This document shows positions 1-5,193 of a DNA stretch of 7,970 nucleotides, piece after piece. The stretch is from Parachlamydiaceae bacterium (GTDB taxonomy: Bacteria; Chlamydiota; Chlamydiia; Chlamydiales; Parachlamydiaceae). The notes under the pieces are model-generated. The model had not been told where the DNA came from. It worked only from the letters and a program-made list of their open reading frames with translations, and made no database searches. The stretch lies in contig JACDDG010000100.1 of assembly GCA_013817115.1 (NCBI GenBank), positions 1 through 7,970 of the forward strand, read 5' to 3'. The first letter of the stretch is position 1. Each line of letters starts with the position of its first letter. Made by a program: the position numbers and the translations under genes.

Positions 1-320
1 ATAATATTGGGTCATTTTTGATCGCTTAATCGCGGGAGCTTTCTCAAAGCCAAAAATCCAAAATTTGGACGCACTTCGGTATAATTCGACTTCCTGCAAT
101 GTGGATGGCTACAGTCGCAACCAGAAATGTTGTTCGATTAAAATTAGGCGTGAAAAAGGGGGAGAAACGGGGGGAAAATTAGGACGGCTGCTGATAAATA
201 TGGAGGAATAAATTAAAAACTAGCCAAAAAATTCAAAATCAGCTATTTCTAAAAATGGTAATGACCAAAAGGGGTTGCACTTGTGTGTGACCAAATAACA
301 TTATTTAAATTTTAGGAGGT
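1..320. other. non-coding leader region, stop-rich
   Basis: I see no supportable gene here; every frame is soon interrupted. Two small inverted repeats sit near the left end: GCTTT-ctc-AAAGC at 38-50 and TCCAAA-a-TTTGGA at 57-69. The stretch from about 60 to 215 has a higher G content and purine runs (151-176), unlike the coding AT-rich DNA, and may be a decayed remnant. A weak promoter candidate lies at its right end. Confidence 0.5.
275..304 (+). promoter_or_regulatory. weak candidate promoter of the stress operon
   Basis: TTGCAC at 275-280 (4 of 6 bases match a -35 box) is followed after 18 bp by CATTAT at 299-304 (4 of 6 match a -10 box), 20 bp before the first start codon of the operon. 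Position and spacing are sensible, but both boxes are weak and AT-rich DNA yields such matches by chance. A dedicated stress sigma factor could use another site. Confidence 0.22.
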
Positions 321-323
321 TGT

Positions 324-401
324 ATGAAAGCATTTGGTTTATGGATGTTAGGGGTTCCCCTAGTAGCAATTATCCTTTTAAAAGTTTTTGGGTTTATTTA
401 G
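324..401 (+). CDS. 25-residue hydrophobic membrane peptide
   Basis: A short open reading frame starts with ATG after a perfect AGGAGG at 314-319, with 4 nt between them, and ends with TAG. The peptide starts MKAFGLWMLG and continues with an almost unbroken hydrophobic stretch containing one Pro and one Lys. It can form one membrane helix covering roughly residues 5-25. The strong ribosome binding site, the 29-bp gap to the next gene and the shared strand argue that it is translated and belongs to the stress operon. Very small hydrophobic proteins often accompany CsbD and YciE/F-type genes in other bacteria, but I cannot assign this one to a named family. A role in membrane stress is inferred from neighbours only. 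Confidence 0.6.
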   Translation: MKAFGLWMLGVPLVAIILLKVFGFI

Positions 402-430
402 TTTAATTTATGTAAAAAAGGAGTATTAAT

Positions 431-943
431 ATGAAAAACAATGAATTATTTAATTTGTTTATGGATGAACTTAAGGATATGCTTAGTACTGAAAATCAGA
501 TTATAGCAGCTCTTCCAAAAATGATTAAATTAGCATCTATAAATGAATTAAAAGAAGCCTTGACGAATCATTTGGAAGAAACAAAAGGCCAAGTAACTCG
601 TCTTAAAACAATCTTTTCTATTTTAGGGGAGAAACCAACAGAAATTACTTGTGAAGGTATGCAAGGGATTTTAGCTGAAGGAGATGAAATTGTAAAAGGT
701 AAGACTAAGTCATCTCTTTTAGATGCAGCTATCATCAGTGCAGCCCAGAAAGTTGAGCATTATGAAATAGCCTCATACGGAACATTGAGAAGTTTTGCTA
801 AACAATTGGAACTAGATAGCGAAATAGCAAAACTGCTACAAGCTAGTTTAGATGAAGAAGGTGCTGCAGATAAAAAATTAACCAAAATTGCTGATGGTTC
901 ATTTTTTACAACTGGTGTCAATAAAGTAGCAGCGGGAAAATAA
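431..943 (+). CDS. YciE/YciF-type ferritin-like DUF892 protein
   Basis: The 170-residue product matches the DUF892 (YciE/YciF, PF05974) family over its full length. These are four-helix-bundle proteins with a ferritin-like di-metal centre, linked to general and osmotic stress; their exact reaction is not established. Visible family signatures are the N-terminal DEL..ML..E...I.AALPKM segment (12-31), LTNHLEETKGQV (44-55), LGEKPTEITCEGMQG (65-79), AAQKVEHYEIASYGTLR (104-120) and LLQASLDEEGAADKKL (135-150). Likely metal-ligand residues lie among E49/E50, E109, H110, E112 and E142/E143. ATG follows AAGGAG at 418-423. The gene is the middle member of a three-gene operon, 14 bp before the CsbD-like gene, which supports a shared stress role. 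It looks intact. Confidence 0.9.
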   Translation: MKNNELFNLFMDELKDMLSTENQIIAALPKMIKLASINELKEALTNHLEETKGQVTRLKTIFSILGEKPTEITCEGMQGILAEGDEIVKGKTKSSLLDAAIISAAQKVEHYEIASYGTLRSFAKQLELDSEIAKLLQASLDEEGAADKKLTKIADGSFFTTGVNKVAAGK

Positions 944-957
944 TACTGGAGGTTTTT

Positions 958-1185
958 ATGAATAAAGAAATTTTTGATGGTAAATGGCATGAAGTCAAAG
1001 GTAAAATCAAAGAAAAGTGGGGTAAACTCACTGACGATGATCTTACGGAAATTGACGGGAAAAAAGAAGCATTACTAGGTAAACTTCAATCTCGTTACGG
1101 TTATGCAAAGGAAAGAGCTGAAAAAGAATTGGAAGAATATGAGCATTCAGGCTCCAGCAAAACAGATAAGCATTCAAAGCTTTAA
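958..1185 (+). CDS. CsbD-like stress-response protein
   Basis: The product is 75 residues, acidic and lysine-rich, and typical of the CsbD family (PF05532). These are small helical proteins induced by general stress; their molecular function is unknown. The signature GKWHEVKGKIKEKWGKLTDD lies at residues 8-27, followed by IDGKKEALLGKLQSRYGYAK at 32-51. The tail (residues 52-75) is charged and Ser/Lys-rich. ATG follows TGGAGG at 947-952, 14 bp after the stop of the DUF892 gene, so translation is probably coupled. DUF892 and CsbD genes are often neighbours in other bacteria, which strengthens both assignments. No defect is visible. Confidence 0.9.
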   Translation: MNKEIFDGKWHEVKGKIKEKWGKLTDDDLTEIDGKKEALLGKLQSRYGYAKERAEKELEEYEHSGSSKTDKHSKL

Positions 1186-1200
1186 GCTTGGGTTATTTTA

Positions 1201-1248
1201 AACTGATAGATGAATTTCTTTAGAATCTGAGAAATTCATCTCTCAGTT
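1201..1248 (+). terminator. 18-bp hairpin after the stress operon
   Basis: The arms 1201-1218 and 1231-1248 pair at 17 of 18 positions (one T-C mismatch at 1207/1242) around a 12-nt loop. The hairpin starts 15 bp after the CsbD-like stop codon. It is AT-rich and is followed by an A-rich rather than a U-rich tract, so it is not a canonical intrinsic terminator in this direction. It may protect the 3' end of the mRNA or mark processing. Confidence 0.5.
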
Positions 1249-1563
1249 AAATAAAAAAAATCCATGAAAGCACAAGTCCAGTGCTATATAAAAAAGTCGT
1301 CAATTTTTAACATTAATTTTGTTTAGCGCTCTCTGATAAAATTTTTGGCTACTTGTGGCCTTGTCACCAATTTTTAAAATAAATAGAAATTGGGAGGCTT
1401 ATCTCCTTTTGTTTTTCTTCTGTATAAAACCTTAGATTTTTTCTCGCTTAAATATCCTTTTTACCATTTGGTATTCTTCATTCTTCCAATCCCATCCATC
1501 GTGAGTATCTGGCAAAAAATCCCCGCATTACGATGTGTGTAGTCTTGGTTCGTGAATTTATGA
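1249..1563. other. intergenic region with small hairpins
   Basis: No intact gene is visible. A 7-bp inverted repeat, CCAATTT/AAATTGG, lies at 1367-1373 and 1387-1393. A short GGAG-loop-CTCC stem at 1393-1406 is followed by a T-rich run (1407-1420), a weak terminator-like arrangement for the plus strand. The minus strand keeps one protein-like stretch at 1432-1527, listed separately. Confidence 0.4.
1432..1527 (-). pseudogene. possible 31-codon coding remnant
   Basis: Downstream of the broken ankyrin gene and in the same frame, the minus strand is open for 31 codons without a start. It reads as ordinary protein (DFLPDTHDGWDWKNEEYQ, then MVKRIFKREKI) and ends at TAA. Three in-frame stops (1564-1566, 1558-1560, 1528-1530) separate it from the ankyrin frame. 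It could be a decayed C-terminal tail or a scrap of another gene. I do not recognise it, and chance is possible. Confidence 0.2.
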
Positions 1564-2376
1564 TTAAAATAAAACAGAGCTATCTTTTTTAAAATACTGT
1601 GCCAAATCCATAACTTTAAAACCGTAATCACTAAAAGAATTAATTCCCATTCCTTTCTTTTTCATTGCTTCGACGATAATCTTCACTATAACATCATTTC
1701 CTTTCGTAAAGGCTAAATGGAGGGGGATTCTTCCGGCCGTGTCAAATTGTAATAAATTTGTATCTGTTGCTAGCAAAGACTCTAGAATTTGTTTATTTCC
1801 ATAGAAAGATGCATGATGGAGTGGGGTCCACCCATTTTCATCAGTGGAGGATAAATCAACTCCGTTAGCAATTAAGATATTTACAGCCTCTTCTAATTTT
1901 AAAAATACAGCTAAAGATACCACTGAAAATCCTGAGGATTTTGTTATAACATTGATATCAGAGCCTGCTTCTATTAAGCAATTGATAATAACAGTGCGTT
2001 CATCAGAATATAATGCTAAATGTAGTGGGGTATTCCCACTTGAAGAATAGGTATCTAAATTACAATTATTTTGTTTCATCGCATCAAGGATAGCCTTTAG
2101 TATCATTTCGTTTTCCGAATCAACAGCATAGTGAAGAGCTGTCCACCCATTTTCATCTGTAGATGATAAATCGGCTCCTTTGGCAAGCAACATTAGAACA
2201 GCTTTTTCCATTTTATTTTTTATGGCTAAGCAGAGCGCTGAAATACTTGACTCTGTTGATTTTGCATTGATATCGGAGCCTGCATCGATTAATTGTTCGA
2301 TAATTGCAGAAGAAGCTTTCAATTTTAATGCGTAAAGTAACGGTGTAAAACCCTTAGATGAATAGAGGTTTAAATT
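1564..2376 (-). CDS. C-terminal ankyrin segment of the broken gene
   Basis: This is the last open segment of the broken gene, downstream of the TGA at 2377-2379. The longest candidate start is a TTG at 2320-2322 inside a repeat, with no convincing ribosome binding site, so this is almost certainly not an independent gene. It encodes about eight ankyrin repeats. Recognisable cores are ALCLAI...LLAKGADLS, GWTALHYAVDSENEMILKA, NTPLHLALYSDE...LIEAGSDIN, GWTPLHHASFYGNKQILESL and RIPLHLAFTKGND. The final repeat (FKVMDLAQYF) is degenerate, as is usual for a capping repeat, and the protein ends KKDSSVLF. Ankyrin repeats bind protein partners, and in intracellular bacteria they commonly occur in secreted effectors. 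Confidence 0.6.
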   Translation of the reverse strand, partial: NLNLYSSKGFTPLLYALKLKASSAIIEQLIDAGSDINAKSTESSISALCLAIKNKMEKAVLMLLAKGADLSSTDENGWTALHYAVDSENEMILKAILDAMKQNNCNLDTYSSSGNTPLHLALYSDERTVIINCLIEAGSDINVITKSSGFSVVSLAVFLKLEEAVNILIANGVDLSSTDENGWTPLHHASFYGNKQILESLLATDTNLLQFDTAGRIPLHLAFTKGNDVIVKIIVEAMKKKGMGINSFSDYGFKVMDLAQYFKKDSSVLF

Positions 2377-2469
2377 TCAGTTATGTTGTTTCATTGCATC
2401 AAGGACGGCCTTTAAAATGATTTCATTTTGTTCAACAGCAGCATAATGAAGAAGCTGTCCACCCGTCAT
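2377..2469 (-). pseudogene. short ankyrin segment between frameshift and TGA
   Basis: This minus-strand stretch carries the second half of an ankyrin repeat (LHYAAVEQNEIILKAVLDAM) in a frame shifted by one base from the segment upstream, and it stops at TGA 2377-2379. It joins GWTA upstream to LHYAA here, so the shift maps to the CTTCTT stretch at 2449-2455. It links two larger open segments and is not a gene of its own. Confidence 0.6.
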
Positions 2470-2998
2470 TATCTGCCACAGATAAATCGGCGCCTTTGGC
2501 TAGCAATATTTGAACAGCTTTTTCCAAATTTCTGTTTATCGCAAAGCAGAGGGCAGACCTATTATCATCTGATTTTGCAGTGATATCTGAACCTGCATCG
2601 ATTAATTGTTCGATGATAGCCGAAGATGCCTTCGAATTAAGTGCTAAAAGTAGTGGTGTAAGACCGTTAGGTAAGATTGGATTTAAATTATAGCTTTGCT
2701 TTTTAATCGCATCAAGGACAGCTTTTAGTATCGCTTCATTATTCGAAATAGCAGCACAGTGAAGTGCCGTCCACCCATCATCAGTTGTAGGGGATATATC
2801 GGCACTTTTGTCTAGCAACATTTTAACAGCTTCTTCCAATTTACTTATTATGGCAAAGTAGAGGGCAGAATTATTCGCTTCTGATTTTGCATTGACATCA
2901 GAACCCGCTTCGATTAATTGCTCGATGATTGCAGATGATTTTTCATGATTTAAGGCATAAAGTAATGGTGTAAAACCGTTGGCATGGTTTGGTTTAAA
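2432..2998 (-). CDS. middle ankyrin segment of the broken gene
   Basis: The frame is open from 2998 to a stop at 2432. The first usable alternative start is TTG at 2837-2839, inside a repeat. The real coding sense runs 2998 to about 2450; the last residues (SSLCCC) are read out of frame after the extra base near 2449-2455. It encodes about six ankyrin repeats: GFTPLLYALNHEKSSAIIEQ, ALYFAIISKLEEAVKMLLDK, GWTALHCAAISNNEAILKA, LTPLLLALNS, ALCFAINRNLEKAVQILLAK and the start of GWTA(LHYAA). The 5' edge is a TAG at 2999-3001, created by a lost base in the C run at 2991-2992. In an undamaged gene this would be internal sequence. Confidence 0.6.
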   Translation of the reverse strand, partial: FKPNHANGFTPLLYALNHEKSSAIIEQLIEAGSDVNAKSEANNSALYFAIISKLEEAVKMLLDKSADISPTTDDGWTALHCAAISNNEAILKAVLDAIKKQSYNLNPILPNGLTPLLLALNSKASSAIIEQLIDAGSDITAKSDDNRSALCFAINRNLEKAVQILLAKGADLSVADNDGWTASSLCCC

Positions 2999-3000
2999 CT

Positions 3001-3153
3001 ACAGTTGTTTTGTTTCATTGCATTAAGGACCATTGTAACTATTTTAGTGTCACTGCTCAAAACAGCATAATGCAAAATTCCAAATCCATCTTTCGAAGTC
3101 ATTTTAAGATCTGTTTTTGATAGCAGCGCGAAGTAGACTGCTTTAATTTTGTT
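3001..3153 (-). pseudogene. short ankyrin segment between two frameshifts
   Basis: Between the ends of the two neighbouring open segments, a third frame encodes a clear ankyrin repeat (AVYFALLSKTDLKM, then GFGILHYAVLSSDTKIVT and MVLNAMKQNNCSLN). It continues the 403-residue segment after a lost A near 3142-3144, and it continues into the next segment after a lost C near 2991. An internal ATG at 3100-3102 has no ribosome binding site. This stretch is the key evidence that the flanking segments belong to one gene. Confidence 0.65.
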
Positions 3154-4310
3154 CTAGAATCATTTTCCGAAAATGAATTATAACATAATTGATGAAATGG
3201 TAATTCACCCTTTTCGTTAGGAATATTGCAATTAGCCCCTTGTTTTACTAATTGATCAATAATTTCAATAGAATTTTGCCTGCAAGCAATTCCTAATAGA
3301 GTATTTCCTTTATTATCCATCGAATCAATTTCAGAATAAAAAGGGAAAAGAAGCTTTAAAATTTCATAATGTTTATTTTTTAAAGCAATTTCCACTGGTG
3401 CTGGTTTGATTTCGTTAATAACTAAATGCGGAATAGCAGTTTTTAAAAGCGCTAAAATTACCTCCAAGTTTCCAAAATGTGTGGCCAAATGGAGGGGGGA
3501 CAAGCTTGTGTTGCTTTTTAGATGGGGTGAGAAATCAGTATCTTGGATTATCAGCAACGCTTTTTCAGTGTCACCTTTATAAAGAGCTTGCTGAAGCGGA
3601 TCAAGAAGAACAATTAATTGTTTCGGAAGAGTTTCTCTTAGCCTTTTTGGCATATGCATTAAACATTCTTGAACCATGCGTTCTAAAATAATTCCTTTAT
3701 TCTCGTTATCCACTCTTGGTCGTTTGTGATAGGGATGGTTTAAATATTTATTAAGTCCATAAATTTTATCAAATGTTATCCATTCATTGTAAAAAGTTCG
3801 AGAGTTTTCGATAGCATCTTTTAAATCTAATCCCTGATCAAGAAATGCAGTAATGAAACAACCGCGAATCATTGTTTTAGGTGATACCCAAGAACAATTT
3901 CCTATTGGTTGCGTTTTATGTTTAAGTACAACTTTTTTTGTAAACCCAGGGTAATTTTCAGTTGTACATAGAAATGCTTTCGTGGACAGAGTTCTTGCCT
4001 GGAGCAACTCTATAGTTTCAGAAATATTTACTTGTTCTCCCATTTCATAAATAGCAATGCCTCCTCCCTCAGAATGTGAACCTTCTCCACGATTCGACAC
4101 TAATAGTAATTTTTTATAAATTAAGACTGTAACATTATGGTTGCCTTCAGGGCACTTCCAGCCTGTATCAATAACTACAGAACGGCTTTCAGAGATGGCT
4201 TGGATTATTTTCTTTTGATCAGTTCCATGATTATGTTGCCAGTAGAATGATAAAATATTATTAATAATATTTTGTGGTATTGAATGCTTTTTCTCCTGAA
4301 AAAAATTCAT
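3099..4310 (-). CDS. central segment: putative cysteine-hydrolase domain plus ankyrin repeats
   Basis: This is the longest open segment of the broken gene (403 residues from ATG 4308-4310). The frame is open further upstream to 4475, and that part reads as protein (NTGEGFGEILILQKLLLL), so this ATG is probably internal; no good ribosome binding site precedes it. Residues 44-185 form a compact domain with VVIDTGWK, GNHNVTVLIYKKLLLVSNRG (56-75), GGGIAIYE and KTQPIGNCSWVSPKT (132-146). H58, N73, Q134 and C139 follow the His-Asn/Asp-Gln-Cys order of clan CE cysteine proteases (Ulp1/YopJ/ChlaDub type). This is my inference from motif order only. Ankyrin repeats follow from about residue 270 (SPLHLATHFGNLEVILALL, NTLLGIACRQNSIEIIDQL). 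The last 14 residues or so are out of frame after a lost base near 3143. Confidence 0.65.
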   Translation of the reverse strand: MNFFQEKKHSIPQNIINNILSFYWQHNHGTDQKKIIQAISESRSVVIDTGWKCPEGNHNVTVLIYKKLLLVSNRGEGSHSEGGGIAIYEMGEQVNISETIELLQARTLSTKAFLCTTENYPGFTKKVVLKHKTQPIGNCSWVSPKTMIRGCFITAFLDQGLDLKDAIENSRTFYNEWITFDKIYGLNKYLNHPYHKRPRVDNENKGIILERMVQECLMHMPKRLRETLPKQLIVLLDPLQQALYKGDTEKALLIIQDTDFSPHLKSNTSLSPLHLATHFGNLEVILALLKTAIPHLVINEIKPAPVEIALKNKHYEILKLLFPFYSEIDSMDNKGNTLLGIACRQNSIEIIDQLVKQGANCNIPNEKGELPFHQLCYNSFSENDSRTKLKQSTSRCYQKQILK

Positions 4311-4471
4311 AAGAGAATCCCAAACTTCGGGATAGGTTATTATGCTATGGTAGCCGCCATCAAATATAACTCTTCGATTGTCAATATTTAAAGTGATTTC
4401 TGAACCATAACGTAATAAAAGTAATTTTTGTAGAATTAATATTTCCCCGAATCCTTCTCCAGTATTTAAAA

Positions 4472-4852
4472 TTATCTAATTATCTTTGAAATCTCTGAGG
4501 TTTTTCCACCTTCCAACATCAAAGTCGATTCATAACAGTTCAAAAGGTTATTCGTAGATAGTTTTTTAACATTTGGAACCTTTGAAAAAATAATGGTAAA
4601 TATTTTTTCTAAATTGGAGTAATCTTCCCTTGTATTTTTGCTGTAGGTTAGATTTACCACGCAGTGATGTAATAATGATTCATTTATAGAATTAACACTA
4701 TCAATGTCACCTTCAAATGGAGAAAATAGCTTATCAAAAAAAGAAAAACGGCAAAAAGTGATGCAATTTTCTAAAATGTTTTGTGAAATTTTTCCAACAA
4801 ATAAAGGAATTAATTTATCAAAAAAGTCGGAATAATTATTAGGTGCAATAAT
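4472..4852 (-). pseudogene. N-terminal segment 2 of the broken gene
   Basis: The frame is open from 4852 to TAA at 4472-4474. The only usable start within it is a GTG at 4658-4660, which is internal. The translated stretch begins IIAPNNYSDFFDKLIPLF and SFFDKLFSPFEGD, continuing the FFDKL pattern of the segment upstream. It ends TLMLEGGKTSEISKIIR, just where the next frame starts with ILNTGEGFGE. It therefore joins segment 1 (an extra base near 4853) to the central segment (a lost base near 4475). No known domain is recognised. Confidence 0.6.
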
Positions 4853-4915
4853 TTATCAAATTATCATTATTCTTGTCATTTAATAAAGGTAATAATTTAT
4901 CAAAAAATAAATGTT
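4728..4915 (-). repeat. FFDKL short repeats in the N-terminal region
   Basis: Three copies of a TTATCAAAAAA motif (near 4731, 4815 and 4897 on the plus strand) encode FFDKL on the minus strand, 84 and 82 nt apart. The 82 equals 81 plus the one-base insertion that breaks the frame near 4853, so the unit is 27-28 codons. The flanking AATAAAGG is also shared by the two right-hand copies. The protein context is (L/D/S)FFDKL(L/I/F).P. Confidence 0.55.
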
Positions 4916-5168
4916 TGTTATTTATAATGCATTTTTGAAACAAAATTTCGGAGATTTCTCTTTTATATATATGAATAAGTTTTTTAAAATATCCTTCTTC
5001 ATAAAATTTTTCTGAAGTCGCATTTATTCCGTAAAGTTTTATAAATTCCATAATTTTATCTTCATTATGAGTATCTAGAATTTCTACAAACTTTGGAATT
5101 GGACTAGAAATTTCTGGTAGGTTAAGGGGGCCAGAGCTGTAAATGAGTGATGTGTTAATGGGTGACAT
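4839..5168 (-). CDS. N-terminal segment 1 of the broken ankyrin gene
   Basis: This is the true 5' end of the broken gene. ATG at 5166-5168 is preceded by AAAGGA at 5177-5182 (8-nt spacing), and the F-box/LRR stop codon lies 25 bp upstream. The 109-residue segment has a Pro/Ser-rich start (MSPINTSLIYSSGPLNLP), which is compatible with a flexible N-terminus of a secreted effector, but no cleavable signal peptide. A charged helical region follows, and then the first FFDKL motif (HLFFDKLLPLLNDK). The last four or five residues are out of frame after an extra base in the AAA run near 4853. I recognise no family. If only this part is now translated it would be a short, probably non-functional peptide. 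Confidence 0.55.
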   Translation of the reverse strand: MSPINTSLIYSSGPLNLPEISSPIPKFVEILDTHNEDKIMEFIKLYGINATSEKFYEEGYFKKLIHIYKREISEILFQKCIINNKHLFFDKLLPLLNDKNNDNLINYCT

Positions 5169-5193
5169 TGAAAATATCCTTTGATTGTTAATA

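Larger units (their letters stand above)
1600..3095 (-). repeat. tandem 312-nt (104-codon) triple-ankyrin supra-repeats
   Basis: The same landmark (CGATTAATTGxTCGAT, coding for the EQLI(D/E) part of a repeat) recurs at 2286, 2599 and 2911, with a diverged version at 1971. The intervals are 315, 313 and 312 nt. Each unit holds three ankyrin repeats of different consensus (GWTALH, G(F/L)TPLL and (N/I)SAL types). The odd 313 includes the one-base insertion at 2449-2455. The array grew by duplication of three-repeat blocks. Confidence 0.75.
1564..5168 (-). pseudogene. broken giant ankyrin-repeat effector gene (~1,200 codons)
   Basis: Several open segments on this strand join into one continuous protein once five single-base indels are corrected. 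The breaks are an extra base near 4853, a missing base near 4475, a missing base near 3143 (A run), a missing base near 2991 (C run) and an extra base near 2449-2455. A TGA at 2377-2379 also replaces a codon that is Cys in two sister repeats and Tyr in another. The restored product would have about 1,201 residues: an N-terminal region with FFDKL repeats (about 1-260), a central domain with H-N-Q-C residues (about 270-490), then about 19 ankyrin repeats. ATG at 5166-5168 follows AGGA about 8 nt upstream, and the start lies 25 bp after the F-box/LRR gene. The protein was probably a secreted host-directed effector. Frame-crossing similarity between repeats shows decay or sequencing indels rather than separate genes. 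Confidence 0.8.

Noticed and set aside
1..29. Tail of a gene running in from the left edge (frame open to TAA at 27-29)
   Set aside because: Eight codons are too few to support a gene.
132..143. 12-nt GTTCGATTAAAA shared with the minus strand near 7664-7676
   Set aside because: The match is short and AT-rich, and the flanks diverge; chance is likely.
99..182. 27-codon plus-strand frame starting MWMATVATRNV
   Set aside because: It has no ribosome binding site and no recognised family, and lies in a stop-rich region.
1844..2050. Plus-strand open frame opposite the ankyrin repeats
   Set aside because: It is antisense to clear ankyrin coding sequence and has no family resemblance.
2377..2379. 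TGA at a position that is Cys in two sister repeats could be selenocysteine or recoding
   Set aside because: The gene has five frameshifts, another sister copy has Tyr there, and ankyrin loops need no catalytic Sec; a nonsense mutation is simpler.
1600..3095. CRISPR-like regular repeats
   Set aside because: The 312-nt periodicity is protein-coding ankyrin duplication; there are no short repeats with unique spacers.
2449..4853. Programmed ribosomal frameshifting as explanation of the frame changes
   Set aside because: Five shifts in both directions at unrelated sequences within one gene do not fit a programmed mechanism.
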